Assembly: GCF_000372965.1 (NCBI RefSeq)
Contig: NZ_KB890024.1
Coordinates: 3,226,839-3,290,838 of the forward strand
Direction: 5' to 3'
DNA length: 64,000 nucleotides
Origin: Hoeflea sp. 108
GTDB taxonomy: Bacteria > Pseudomonadota > Alphaproteobacteria > Rhizobiales > Rhizobiaceae
Shown here piece by piece: positions 42,240 through 51,688 of this stretch (position 1 is the stretch's first letter; every line of letters starts with the position of its first letter). A model generated the notes under the pieces. It did not search any database and was not told where the DNA came from. It saw only the letters and a program-made list of their open reading frames with translations. The position numbers and the translations under genes are program-made.

Positions 42240-42405
42240 TGATACTTGCGAGGCGGCGAAATCGTCGACCATGTAGCCTACAGCAGCTGATCTCTAAGCT
42301 GCCTTGCGGCCTCTCGCTGTGCCCGGCGCGTATCGCAGCCTGGGTTGCATTCAGATCGACGAGGTATTCGGCGACGAAGCGCTGCCAGTTGTCAGTTAGC
42401 GACAT
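42240..42405 (-). pseudogene. Decayed terminase small subunit
   Basis: The minus strand from ATG 42405 reads MSLTDNWQRFVAEYLVDLNA then TQAAIRAG, the N-terminus of the Terminase_2 small subunit family. The frame then breaks near 42320; REAARQLRDQLL in a neighbouring frame is a plausible continuation. With the fragment at 41600 it marks the grave of a second phage packaging module. Confidence 0.65.
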
Positions 42406-42446
42406 TGCTTCCTGCCGGTCGTAGTCGACAGACCTCACCAGCAGCA

Positions 42447-42707
42447 TTGTATCAAGTGACGTTCCGTGGACGCTTCGACGAGGGCGGCGCAGTTCTCTTT
42501 GCAGGCAACGGCATCATTGCAGGGATGGATGTTGGCGAAGTCAAATATGACGGCACGTACACCACTGGGTCCAACGGGGGCCTGGCCGGCACCGTCAATC
42601 TCAAGGCAACAAAAACCACTCAGCTGGCCGAGGCAGCAATGCGCCGCTATCCCGAGGCCTTCGCCATCAAGTCTCCTTGGCGCAGCGCCGGCGGTTTCGG
42701 TGGATAG
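42447..42707 (+). CDS. GrlR-like small regulatory-domain protein, start unclear
   Basis: The sequence LYQVTFRGRFDEGGAVLFAG, GIIAGMDVGEVKYDGTYTT and GTVNLKATKTTQLAEAAM follows the pattern of the GrlR-like/T3SS regulator-like domain (two stranded halves around a G-x-x-x-GD/D turn). About 87 residues remain. No ATG with a ribosome binding site is present: the frame runs back into the decayed terminase gene, so the 5' end may have been lost. TTG 42447 is used as a nominal start. Confidence 0.45.
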   Translation: MYQVTFRGRFDEGGAVLFAGNGIIAGMDVGEVKYDGTYTTGSNGGLAGTVNLKATKTTQLAEAAMRRYPEAFAIKSPWRSAGGFGG

Positions 42708-42931
42708 TGCCACCGGCGTCATTCCGCAGCCTTTGCCATCCGGGCGCCATGGACCTCCGGCGGTGGGTTCGGTGGCAACGAGCGTTGCCACCAGGTGTCC
42801 CAACACCCCGCCCTTTCCCATGCCTTGAAGTCGTTCCGCAGCCGCCGCCAGGCTTCCGCGATACACGCGCAGTTTCATCGCGTCGGGGGAAAGCGTCATG
42901 CAACCACCCCTTGCCGAATGCGTTGGTGGGC

Positions 42932-43180
42932 ATGGAAATCGTTCCGTCGATACTGATCAAACGCCCGGGCGTCTCATTTCAGGAGATTCGCACTGTGCCC
43001 GAAGCTGTTGAATTCCTTGAGGAATGGCCGCTTAACGCGCGCAGCCCGTTCTGGTATCTGGCCGACAACGCCATGCAGGCGGCCATCAACGGCTCCATTT
43101 CGGTGGACGAGGCGCGCGACACGTTCCAGACCTTTTGCGACGAGGCTGGAATTCTGCGGAAGCAGCCCTTCCAAGCTTGA
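42932..43180 (+). CDS. DUF982-family protein
   Basis: An 82-residue product: RTVPEAVEFLEEWPLNARSP, NAMQAAINGSISVDEARDTF, CDEAGI. This is the DUF982 pattern, a small soluble family abundant in rhizobia, function unknown. Start at ATG 42932. The next gene is a second, divergent DUF982 member. Confidence 0.78.
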   Translation: MEIVPSILIKRPGVSFQEIRTVPEAVEFLEEWPLNARSPFWYLADNAMQAAINGSISVDEARDTFQTFCDEAGILRKQPFQA

Positions 43181-43276
43181 TGACGAGGCATCGACGCGCC
43201 ATGTGCTCAGGTGCCCGCCACGCATAGAGGCGGACTTCGCTTGCTCAAGAAGCCGTCCAAGAAACCGGAGGAAGTG

Positions 43277-43579
43277 ATGTCGAACAAGACTTTTGCCCAC
43301 ACAGTCCTGGTCAAGGACGAAGCCCACATCATCCGCGAGATCGACTGCGTCGAAACTGCCATCGAGTTTCTGGACCGTTGGCCGCACGGCAGACGCGGGC
43401 CGATCTTCGGTGCGGCCCACCGTGCCTGCCTGTTCGCCCGCGAAGGCCGCGTACCTGTCGATGTCGCAAGCAATGCGTTTGCGAGCTTCGCGCGCTCGGC
43501 CAATATCCTCCAGCACCAGTCGATGTCGATCGAGCCGTGGATGGTCGCGCCGAAGGGCAAAGGCAGCTTGCCGGTTTGA
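43277..43579 (+). CDS. DUF982-family protein
   Basis: A 100-residue product: VLVKDEAHIIREIDCVETAI, FLDRWPHGRRGPIFGAAHRA, VPVDVASNAFASFARSANIL. Paralogue of the preceding gene. GGAGG lies 5 bases before ATG 43277. The pair is convergent with the gene at 43588. Confidence 0.8.
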   Translation: MSNKTFAHTVLVKDEAHIIREIDCVETAIEFLDRWPHGRRGPIFGAAHRACLFAREGRVPVDVASNAFASFARSANILQHQSMSIEPWMVAPKGKGSLPV

Positions 43580-43587
43580 AAGCTGCT

Positions 43588-43803
43588 TCATTCCGCCGCC
43601 TCCAGCCATTCGGCCCGACGCATGTCGATGAACAGATCGCCCAATTCCAAACCGCCCTGCCGGCACGCCTTGGCGAACACCGCCACGTGTCGCACCAACA
43701 CGACGTCAGGCAACTGAAGCAGCACGCCGGCACGCGCCTCGTCGCTCTCGGCGTCGTGCATCTGGCGGATGATCGGCAGCATGGCGTTGGCATCTTCGCT
43801 CAT
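43588..43803 (-). CDS. Hypothetical protein (71 aa)
   Basis: A soluble helical product (MSEDANAMLPIIRQMHDAES; LLQLPDVVLVRHVAVFAKAC). The end FIDMRRAEWLEAAE is acidic. No family recognised. Confidence 0.55.
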   Translation of the reverse strand: MSEDANAMLPIIRQMHDAESDEARAGVLLQLPDVVLVRHVAVFAKACRQGGLELGDLFIDMRRAEWLEAAE

Positions 43804-43911
43804 CGCCCCCCGAAAGAGGGAGACGCCAGGGCTTGGCAGCTCCTGGAACTGCCATGCTCCGCATCGGCCGTCCCCCTTCCATAGCCCCCCGGAATCGGCC
43901 GACCTCGCCGG

Positions 43912-46803
43912 TCAGAAGCCCATGGTGAAACCGACGGTGCCCTTGAGGCTGTGGCTGCCCTCAAAGCTGGTGGCGGCAAGCGCTTCGCCATGCAGGGCAT
44001 ATTTGCCGCCGGCCCAGCCATAGCTGCCGCCGAAGCCAAGCTCGGCACCGAGGCGCTGCGGCCTGAGCGCCACGTCGACGCCCGACACCGCCACCGCCGT
44101 GCCGTCGACAAACGCGTAGGTCAGATTGCCGACGCCGTAGACATGTTTGCCGGCGCCGAGTTCGTAATCGGCGGCGATGCCGAGCCGGCCCTTCAGGCTG
44201 TCGCCGTCCTTCAGCGAGACGACAGCGCCGAAGCGGTCGGTGAAGCTGTCGAAGTCGACGGACGACCAGGCAAGCTGCGCCTGCGGCGTCAGCGACCAGC
44301 CGTCACCAAGCGCGATTTTCCGGCCGGCCTCAAGGCTGAGCGAATAGCCGCTGCCGTGAATGCCGTCGCCGACCCTGCCGATGCCGGCGGCATCCAGGTC
44401 GCTGCGCAAGGTGGCGATCTGCGCCTGGCCGTCGACATAGAATCCGCTCTCGCCATACCAGCTCAGCGTCGCGCCGAAACCATAGCTGGTCGTGGCGTTG
44501 GCCCCCTCGCCGAGGCCCGAGAAGATGTCGGCGCTGGCGCGGCCATATTGCGCGGTCAGCCCGCCTATCCACATGCCCTGGGCATTGCTTGCCAGTTGGC
44601 CGTCGAGGCCAGCCTGCAGCAGCAAGCCATTGGTGTCGAAGCCGGCGTCGCCGCTGGTCGCCCCGCCTGATTTGACGCGGCCATGCGCGCCCTCAATGCG
44701 CGCCCAGATGGCGCTTGGAGCGGCATTGCCCGGCGCGGCGCCGTCCAGCTCTGTCCAGTAGCGAGCGCCGACGCGCTGCTTGAGGGTGGGCAGCTCGACC
44801 ATGCCGAGCAGCACCTGCGGATAGGTCTCGTAGACAGGCAAGGTAGGCGCCAGGCCCGACGAGCGCAGATACCAGTCGCCGTCGGCGGGGTCGGCAATGC
44901 CATTCTGGTAAAGGTCGTAGCGCCAGGCGCCCGCAATGGCCGGTCCGGCAAGCGCAAAGGCGCCGGCATCGGAGATGCCATCGACCTTGATGATGCGGAT
45001 GCCGTCGGCGGTGGTCGCCCCGCCGGCGCCGCCGACATCGATGACGCTGACCAGCGTGGTGCCGCTGCCGAGAATGCTGTTGCCGGTGATGACGACCAGG
45101 TCCGTCGGCGAGTTGTCGCTGCCGAGTTCGGTCGCGATCTCGAGCGCGCCGCCATTGCCGGTATAGTCGCCGGCCACCGTCAGCGTAGTGCCGGGAACGC
45201 GGCCGAGCGTCACGCGGCCGGCATTGTTCAGCGACGCGACAAGCTGATCGAAGCCGTCGAGCGCAAGCGTGCCGCCACTCAGAACCATATGCGCCGACCC
45301 GGCGCTGAAGACGTTCGCAGCCCCCGCGGCCAGCACCCCCGATGCCACGGTCGTGTCGCCGGCATAGCTGTTGACGCCGTTCAGGGTCAGCGTCCCCAGA
45401 CCATCCTTGGTCAGGCCGCCCGCGCCGGTCATTTCGGGGGCGATGCCGATATCGTAGCCATTGGTATCGATGATGCCGCCGGCGCTGCCGAGGACGATCT
45501 GCCGAGCGCCATAGTTGCGGAAGAAGGTCTCGTTGTCGTCGATGGCGCGAATGATGCCGCCATCGAGGGTGACATGCGCCGTGCCGATGCCTGCCAGGAT
45601 CCCGCTGGTTTCCAGAACCCCGCGGGCGCCTGGGGTGCCCAGCACATCGAGCGTGCCGCTTGCCGCCGCGTCCGACATGCCGAGAGAGACACCGCCGCGC
45701 GCAAGAACCCGGGCGCCGTCTTCGATGGTCATGGCGCCGACGCCGTAATTGCCCAGGGTGAGATTGTAGCGGGTCATCTCCCAGCTCGACCCCACCCCCG
45801 TCACCGTGACGCTGCCGTCGCCGCCGGCATTGGCGCCCACATAGCCCTGGTTGCTGGTCACGCGGGCGCCGTCCTCGATCCGCAGGACGCCCTGGGCGCC
45901 CAGGCCGACCGTAAGCTGCTCGGCCAAGGTCCACGACCCGGCCGATGTCAGCAGCGCCTCTCCATATGCGCCGATGCCGATGATCGCGTCGTTGCCCGAC
46001 ACAGTGGCGCCGTCCGAGATGGCGATCTGGCCCTGACCGAAATTGCCGATGTTGATCCGGCCGTTGGTCGCGACCCGGCCGCCATGGGCAACGTTCAATG
46101 TGCCGTTCCCCTCGTCGCCGATGAAAAGGTCGTTCTGCTGGGTCCAGGTCGAGGCATTGCCCTGTCCATCGACGCCCGACACGGTGACGACGCCGACGCC
46201 ATCGAGGCTGGCGCCGATATAGCCGGTCTCGCTGCTGACGCGCCCGCCGGCAAGGACATCGAGCGTTCCATCGCCGCCCTGCCCGATGACGACGTTGCCA
46301 AGATTGTTCCACCATGAGCCCTGGCCGGAAACCGTCACCGAACCGGTGCTGCCGGCGTCATTTCCGACATAACCGCCGCTATCCGTCACCACCCCGCCAT
46401 CGAGAATGTCGAGGGTGCCGGTGCCCTGGCCGCCGACATAGAGAAAATCCGTGTTGGTCCAGGTGGAGGCGTTGCCTGCCCCGTCGCGCCCGGTGACGAT
46501 GACTGTGCCATCGCCGCCGATATCGCTGCCGACCGAGCCCTGCCTGTTGGTCAGCGTGCCGCCGTTCTGGATGGTCAAGCTGCCGGTGCCGGTGCGGCCG
46601 ATCTCCAGATCCACATTGCTGTTGATGGCTGCGGGATCCGAAGGGTCGACATCGCCCCCCACGACCACCTGCTGGGCCAGCGCTGGCGCGCTGGCCAGCA
46701 TCAGGGCCAAAGGCGCCACGGCCATGGGCAGGCGGCGGCAGGATGACTGGGAAATCCAAGGCGAATGGCGATGCTTTGGCATAAAAAACCGCAGATGATT
46801 CAA
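43912..46803 (-). CDS. Autotransporter with beta-barrel domain
   Basis: A 963-residue type V secretion protein. After a long basic signal peptide (SCRRLPMAVAPLALMLASAP, cleavage after LAQ) the passenger is built from repeated units of about 40-50 residues with GTGTLDILDGGVVTDSGGYV-type strands and VTVSGQGS(S/T)W turns, that is, a beta-solenoid of the PL1/outer membrane autotransporter repeat kind. A linker with GGLTKDGLGTLTLNGVNSYA (autotransporter-associated repeat) precedes the C-terminal barrel, about residues 700-963, ending GTVGFTMGF with a terminal aromatic as required for outer-membrane insertion. The passenger would be displayed or shed as an adhesin. No protease catalytic triad is seen. 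Confidence 0.9.
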   Translation of the reverse strand: MNHLRFFMPKHRHSPWISQSSCRRLPMAVAPLALMLASAPALAQQVVVGGDVDPSDPAAINSNVDLEIGRTGTGSLTIQNGGTLTNRQGSVGSDIGGDGTVIVTGRDGAGNASTWTNTDFLYVGGQGTGTLDILDGGVVTDSGGYVGNDAGSTGSVTVSGQGSWWNNLGNVVIGQGGDGTLDVLAGGRVSSETGYIGASLDGVGVVTVSGVDGQGNASTWTQQNDLFIGDEGNGTLNVAHGGRVATNGRINIGNFGQGQIAISDGATVSGNDAIIGIGAYGEALLTSAGSWTLAEQLTVGLGAQGVLRIEDGARVTSNQGYVGANAGGDGSVTVTGVGSSWEMTRYNLTLGNYGVGAMTIEDGARVLARGGVSLGMSDAAASGTLDVLGTPGARGVLETSGILAGIGTAHVTLDGGIIRAIDDNETFFRNYGARQIVLGSAGGIIDTNGYDIGIAPEMTGAGGLTKDGLGTLTLNGVNSYAGDTTVASGVLAAGAANVFSAGSAHMVLSGGTLALDGFDQLVASLNNAGRVTLGRVPGTTLTVAGDYTGNGGALEIATELGSDNSPTDLVVITGNSILGSGTTLVSVIDVGGAGGATTADGIRIIKVDGISDAGAFALAGPAIAGAWRYDLYQNGIADPADGDWYLRSSGLAPTLPVYETYPQVLLGMVELPTLKQRVGARYWTELDGAAPGNAAPSAIWARIEGAHGRVKSGGATSGDAGFDTNGLLLQAGLDGQLASNAQGMWIGGLTAQYGRASADIFSGLGEGANATTSYGFGATLSWYGESGFYVDGQAQIATLRSDLDAAGIGRVGDGIHGSGYSLSLEAGRKIALGDGWSLTPQAQLAWSSVDFDSFTDRFGAVVSLKDGDSLKGRLGIAADYELGAGKHVYGVGNLTYAFVDGTAVAVSGVDVALRPQRLGAELGFGGSYGWAGGKYALHGEALAATSFEGSHSLKGTVGFTMGF

Positions 46804-47217
46804 ATACTAAGCAAGTTCTGAGAGCTTTATGCTTAATATTTCGATAATGGCGTCCCCTCTGCGCTCGCAACCAGGCGGGATCCGCTTTCGCACTGTCACG
46901 CAAAGGAAGCATCGTGGAAGCTCTGCGACCTCGTTCCGCTTCCCGGCAGGGCCAAAATCTCGATTGCCCCAGGGTTGACTCGGCAAGGCGCGGAGATAAG
47001 TTCCGCGCAGCGAGGTAACGTCCTCCCCCACAGCGGGAAAGAATGTCCGGGAACGGCCCGGCCCACTCAAGGGTCGAGGCATGTTTCGCTTGTTCTTCCA
47101 ACGTGCCGCCAAAAGGCTCCGCTTCGGAGACAGCCGCCACGGATCCGCCGCCGCTTGTCCTGGTGTTCGCGACATCCGGACCCGCCAACGGTGCGCCGCC
47201 GGCCGAACCTGCTCGCC
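46804..47217. other. Divergent intergenic region between autotransporter and MFS genes
   Basis: Contains both promoters by position. Around 46804-46850 the sequence is AT-rich (AAATACTAAGC, CTTAATATTTCG), consistent with an autotransporter promoter. No regulator site is recognised. Confidence 0.5.
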
Positions 47218-48411
47218 ATGACCGACACTCACGATCCTCATCTTCAGGCAGACAATTCCTCGAGCAACGGGCCCTCGAGCCGCTGGCCGCTCGTCCGCTG
47301 GTTTGCCTCGTCTGCAACCATGTCGGTGCCGCAAGCTGCCGGACCTGTGGCCTTTTCGCTGCTGGCACTGGCCATGCTCGGCGACGCCAAGGGCGGAGCC
47401 GCCATCATCCTGGCGATGACGCTGGCGCAGGTGGCCGGCGCAATTCCGATCACGCGACTGGGCAGGAACCTGCCGAGCGCCACCTTCCTCAGGCTGCTGG
47501 TGGGATTTCGCAGCATTGCCCTCGCCGGCATCGCGCTATGCGCCTACTATCAGGCCTCCTTCGTCTGGCTCGTGGTGCTGGCAGCGCTTGCCGGATCGGT
47601 GAACGGGGCCGCATTCGGCTATCTGAGGTCGCTGCTCAACCACTTCACGCCCGCCTCGCGCCTGCCGCGTGCCCTGGGCATCGCCTCCACGCTCAACGAG
47701 CTGACCTTCGTGCTGGGGCCTGTCGTGGCATCGGGCCTGGGCTCCATATCGCCGGTGTTCGCGCTGCTGGCGATCACCGCACTTGGCGCGATACCGGTCC
47801 TTCTGGTCCCGCAGGCAGACATGGCAGATGTCGCAGAGGTTTCGCGCGCCGACGGCTCCGTCTTGAACCCGTCCATATTGCTGTGGCTCTGCTGCGCTGC
47901 AGCCGGCGCCTCGACGGTTGCTGCCATCGAGATCGGCGCCGTCGCCCTGGCAATGCAGTTCGGCTACGAGCCGGCCCTCGCCATCCTCTTTACCGTGCCG
48001 CTGTGCCTGGCCTCGGTCGCCGGCGGAATCTGGGTGAGCGTCCGCAACCGGATGGCGAGCAGACGCGCCGTCATCGTCCAACTGTCGGTGATGACGCTGG
48101 GGGCGGCCCTTGCCGCGTTTGGGCCCTCCATCGTGACGACAGTGGTGGGAGCAATGCTCGTCGGTTTCGTGCTGGCGCCGCTTGGAACGCATTATGCCCT
48201 TGTGCTCGATCACCTGGCGCCGCCACGAAAGCGGCCCGAGGTCTTTGCCCTTTTGCGCACCGCAAACGCGACCGGCGTCATTTTCGCCAGTGCCGTCATG
48301 ACGGTCATCTCGCTGTCCGGCGCCCTTTTCGTGGTCACCGGCGCGATGATCGCCGTGACGCTGCTGGCCGGGTTCGCGCCCGTGGCCGCAGCCCGGCTGC
48401 CTGGAAGATGA
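47218..48411 (+). CDS. MFS transporter
   Basis: A 397-residue protein with about 12 hydrophobic segments (FSLLALAMLGDAKGGAAIIL, FVWLVVLAALAGSVNGAAF, ALLAITALGAIPVLLVP, WLCCAAAGASTVAAIEIGAV, VVGAMLVGFVLAPLGTHYAL). The loop LGRNLPSATFLRLL after segment 2 is a weak form of the MFS loop motif. Substrate unknown; drug or metabolite export is common for such single MFS genes. Start at ATG 47218; an open frame reaches back to 46975 but the extra residues are not membrane-like. Confidence 0.82.
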   Translation: MTDTHDPHLQADNSSSNGPSSRWPLVRWFASSATMSVPQAAGPVAFSLLALAMLGDAKGGAAIILAMTLAQVAGAIPITRLGRNLPSATFLRLLVGFRSIALAGIALCAYYQASFVWLVVLAALAGSVNGAAFGYLRSLLNHFTPASRLPRALGIASTLNELTFVLGPVVASGLGSISPVFALLAITALGAIPVLLVPQADMADVAEVSRADGSVLNPSILLWLCCAAAGASTVAAIEIGAVALAMQFGYEPALAILFTVPLCLASVAGGIWVSVRNRMASRRAVIVQLSVMTLGAALAAFGPSIVTTVVGAMLVGFVLAPLGTHYALVLDHLAPPRKRPEVFALLRTANATGVIFASAVMTVISLSGALFVVTGAMIAVTLLAGFAPVAAARLPGR

Positions 48412-48567
48412 ACGCCTGAAGCAATTCCAGGAAAACTGCGCAGCGGTTTTCCATGATTTCGCCTCAGGGGTGCGCGCCTGACATTGGTCGAGAGGCCGGC
48501 AACCTTGACGGCGCCGGGCGTGGCAGTCTCTAGTCAAGGCACGCTCGGCTGACAGAAAGGCGCTCTG

Positions 48568-49542
48568 ATGGAAAAGATCATCCTCGACTGCGATCCCGGG
48601 CACGACGACGCCATCGCCATCCTTTTGGCGGCGGGCAATCCAGCCATCGACCTTCTCGGCATCACCACCGTGTCGGGCAACCACACTGTCGAAAACACCA
48701 CGCGCAATGCACTGTCGGTGTGCACCGCCTATGGCATCAAGGTGCCGGTTGCGAAGGGATCGCCAGGTCCTGTTATCAGCGATCAGGTCCTGGCCATCGA
48801 GATCCACGGCGACAGCGGGCTGGACGGGCCGGTGCTGCCACCTGCCTCCTTCGAGCTCGACAAGCGTCATGCGGTGGATTTCATCATCGACACCGTCATG
48901 GCGCATGAGCCAAAGACGGTCACGCTCGTGCCGGTGGGGCCATACACCAACATCGCTCTTGCTGCCCGCAAGGAGCCGCGCATCGTCGAGCGGGTGAAAC
49001 GGGTCGTCGCCATGGGCGGCAGCTATACGCGCGGCAACATCACGCCCGCCGCCGAGTTCAACATCTATGGCGATCCGGAAGCCGCCGACATCGTGTTCCG
49101 CGCCAACTGGGACGTCACCATGGTCGGGCTCGACCTCACCCACCAGGCGCTGGCCACCCCGCAGCTTCAAGACAGGGTGCGCGCCGTCGGCGGCCCCATC
49201 AGCAAGTTCATCCTCGATATCTGGGCGTTCATTGCCACCACGCATGGCGGCCTCCTGCAGATCGAATATCCTGCCGTCCATGATGCCTGTTGCGTCGCCG
49301 CCATGATCGACGCCTCCGTCTTCACCACCGAAAAAGCGGACATCCGCGTCGAAACCGCCGGCCGGTGGACAAAGGGCATGACCGTCTGCAACTTCGAGAA
49401 AATGGGCGGCATGCGCCATTTCGGCGGCACCGCCAGCGAGCAGGTCAACTTCCGCCACACGGTCGCGATGCAGCTCGACCATGCCAAATTCTGCGACCTG
49501 ATCGTCGACGCGCTGGAGCGCCTCACCGCCCGCAAGTCATGA
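48568..49542 (+). CDS. Nucleoside hydrolase (IU-NH family)
   Basis: A 324-residue enzyme that splits the N-glycosidic bond of ribonucleosides to free base and ribose. Seen: the calcium site IILDCDPGHDDAIAILLA at the start, GITTVSGNHTVENTTRNAL, LVPVGPYTNIALAARKEPRI, VAMGGSYTRGNITPAAEFNI and the C-terminal region with HDACCVAAMID. Length normal. GAAAGG lies before the ATG. With the purine permease, adenine deaminase and a nucleoside deaminase elsewhere in the window, it completes a salvage theme. Base specificity is not readable. Confidence 0.92.
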   Translation: MEKIILDCDPGHDDAIAILLAAGNPAIDLLGITTVSGNHTVENTTRNALSVCTAYGIKVPVAKGSPGPVISDQVLAIEIHGDSGLDGPVLPPASFELDKRHAVDFIIDTVMAHEPKTVTLVPVGPYTNIALAARKEPRIVERVKRVVAMGGSYTRGNITPAAEFNIYGDPEAADIVFRANWDVTMVGLDLTHQALATPQLQDRVRAVGGPISKFILDIWAFIATTHGGLLQIEYPAVHDACCVAAMIDASVFTTEKADIRVETAGRWTKGMTVCNFEKMGGMRHFGGTASEQVNFRHTVAMQLDHAKFCDLIVDALERLTARKS

Positions 49543-49728
49543 CCGGTCCTCAGGGCGCGGGGCAGCTGGCAGGCCGGATGCGGTCCGGCAGCTTCAGGCG
49601 TTCAAGCTTCGGAAGCGGCCAGCTGGTGGCGGCCCCCTCGCCTCTGAAGGTCTGATGGCCGGCAGCCCGCGTCACCACCCGGAGCGACGAGGACGGCAAC
49701 ACGATCCGCGCCGCGGCAACGACCTGAT

Positions 49729-50625
49729 TTATCCGCGCGAGGTCAGCCACACCCCCACCAGCGTCACAGCCAGCCCCAGAAACATGGCCGGGGTCAGCGG
49801 TTCTGCAAACAGCGCCCAGGCCCACAGCATCGTCACCGGCGGGCTCAGATATATGGCCGCGCTGACCTTCGCCACCGGGAACATGCGCAGCATGGTGTAA
49901 TACACCGAATAGGCGGCAAAGGTAGAGATCAGCACGAGCCAGACCATGCCGATGGCGAACTCGCGCGTCATGGGCGGGGCGATCTCTCCTTGGGCGAGCG
50001 CGCAGATGCCGAACAGCACAGCGCCTGTCAGCGTGTGGATGCACAGGCTTTGGTGCACCGGCATGTTCAGCGTTTCGCGCCCCCTGCGCAGAACCGACGC
50101 AAAGGCGAACACCATCATCGAAGCGATGGTCAAGCCGTAGGCCCACAAGGGAGCGGTGCCGAAACTCAAGCTGTCGAAGGACACGATCAGCACGCCCGCA
50201 ACGGCGATGGCGGTGCCCAGCCACTGCCGTCCGGTAAGCCGCTCGCCCAGGAGCGGTTGAGCCATGACCGTGATCGCCAAAGGCACGAGATCGGAGATCA
50301 GCGCGACCAGCCCGGTCGGCACGCGCTGCTCGATCGCCACCGCAAAACCGCCCAGATAGATGAAAACGGCCATGACGCCGAACCCGACCTGGGACATCAC
50401 GGCGCGCAGACGCATCCTCGGCCCGAAAGCCAGGGCAAACGGCAGCAGCAACACCCCCGACAGCAGCGTGCGCCAGAACAGCAGCACGGCCACGCTCGCC
50501 TGTTCGCTGGCATAGCGGACGCCGACGAACCCCGAACTCCAGCCGATCACCAGCAGCGTTGCCATCAGGGGCCAGAGAAAGCGGGACCGTGTCGGGTCCG
50601 TGGAAGACAGGGAAAGATCGGTCAT
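49729..50625 (-). CDS. EamA-family (DMT) transporter
   Basis: A 298-residue protein with ten predicted helices in two EamA repeats: FLWPLMATLLVIGWSSGFVG, YASEQASVAVLLFWRTLLSG, VPTGLVALISDLVPLAITVM and, in the second half, WLVLISTFAAYSVYYTMLRM. It probably exports an amino acid or metabolite. It lies divergently from the LysR gene, 172 bases away, which often means the regulator controls the exporter. Confidence 0.88.
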   Translation of the reverse strand: MTDLSLSSTDPTRSRFLWPLMATLLVIGWSSGFVGVRYASEQASVAVLLFWRTLLSGVLLLPFALAFGPRMRLRAVMSQVGFGVMAVFIYLGGFAVAIEQRVPTGLVALISDLVPLAITVMAQPLLGERLTGRQWLGTAIAVAGVLIVSFDSLSFGTAPLWAYGLTIASMMVFAFASVLRRGRETLNMPVHQSLCIHTLTGAVLFGICALAQGEIAPPMTREFAIGMVWLVLISTFAAYSVYYTMLRMFPVAKVSAAIYLSPPVTMLWAWALFAEPLTPAMFLGLAVTLVGVWLTSRG

Positions 50626-50797
50626 GGGAAGCCCAGATGGATATCATCCCGGGTTAGCCGTTCCCTTGATGGCGCGCACATGACAAATTTCGATCAGGCG
50701 ATGACATTCATTGCCGAACGATAATCGTTTCTTGCAAAAATACCGTCCGAAGATGAATGTAATCCCCGTCAGAGGTGAATTGGCGTCGAGGCCCGGA

Positions 50798-51688
50798 ATG
50801 AACGAGATCAATGCGAGGCGACTGGACATCGACGCGCTGCGCGCGCTTCGGGCGGTCAGGCTCCACGGCGGCGTCACCCGGGCTGCCGAGGCACTCGGCC
50901 TGACGCAATCGGCCGTGAGCCACAAGATCAAGCGCATGGAAACGAGCCTTGGCTGCCAGTTGCTGGACAGACGGCCCGGCGGCGGCATGTTTACCTCAGA
51001 AGGAACGGCGCTGCTCGACTACGCCGCAAAGATCCTCGACCTGCACGACGAGGCGCTGATCAGCTTCGCCAGGTCGGATCTGGCCGGTCGGATCCTGCTG
51101 GGTCTCACCGAGGACACCACATGCTCGGACCTGTCGCGCATCCTCGGGCGCTTCCGGCGCCAGCATCCCCATGTCGCGGTGAGAACGAAGGTTCGAATGA
51201 GCCTGGTTCTGCGCGCGATGCTCGAGCGCGGCGAGATGGATGTGGCCATCGTGCAGGTTTTCGCCCATGAGGTGCGCCCGACCGACCTGGTGCTGTTTCG
51301 CGAAAACCTGCACTGGGTCAAATCCCGCGAGCTGCTGCTGGATCCTGAAGGAGCGATCCCGTTCCTGTCCTTCGACGACGACTGTTTCTACCGACGCTGG
51401 GCAATCGACATTGGACAGGATGGCGGTGCGGAGCTGGAAACCGTGTTCGAATGCTCAAGCGCCGCAGGCATTGTCGCTGCGGTCAATGCCGGACTGGGCG
51501 TCGCACTCCTGAGTGACCGCCATCTGCGTCCGGACATGGAGATCCTCGACAACAGCCTTCCCGCGCCCCCACAGCTTGTCTACGTGGTGCGACGGGCGAA
51601 AAAGACGAGGAATCCCGCCCTCGAAAGCCTGATCTCCGAGATTGAGACCGAGGTCAGCCGCTATGGCAAACTGGCATTGGCAGGCTAG
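50798..51688 (+). CDS. LysR-type transcriptional regulator
   Basis: A 296-residue regulator: helix-turn-helix ALRAVRLHGGVTRAAEALGL then TQSAVSHKIKRMETSLGCQL (residues about 12-55), and a substrate-binding domain (LLGLTEDTTCSDLSRILGRF; AAGIVAAVNAGLGVALLSDR). Start ATG 50798 has GAGG 6 bases before it; further in-frame starts lie upstream at 50711 (TTG) and 50753. Divergent from the EamA exporter, its most likely target. Confidence 0.88.
   Translation: MNEINARRLDIDALRALRAVRLHGGVTRAAEALGLTQSAVSHKIKRMETSLGCQLLDRRPGGGMFTSEGTALLDYAAKILDLHDEALISFARSDLAGRILLGLTEDTTCSDLSRILGRFRRQHPHVAVRTKVRMSLVLRAMLERGEMDVAIVQVFAHEVRPTDLVLFRENLHWVKSRELLLDPEGAIPFLSFDDDCFYRRWAIDIGQDGGAELETVFECSSAAGIVAAVNAGLGVALLSDRHLRPDMEILDNSLPAPPQLVYVVRRAKKTRNPALESLISEIETEVSRYGKLALAG

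Noticed and set aside
43378..43884. Plus-strand frame of 168 codons over the second DUF982 gene
   Set aside because: Shadow of the DUF982 gene and the convergent small gene; composition typical of non-coding frames.
44683..46317. 540-codon frames on both strands within the autotransporter
   Set aside because: Produced by the repetitive GC-rich passenger sequence; no signal, barrel or domain.
47043..49482. Long frames (458 codons plus, 648 codons minus) over the MFS and nucleoside hydrolase genes
   Set aside because: Arginine/histidine-rich shadow peptides; the real genes in these places have clear motifs.
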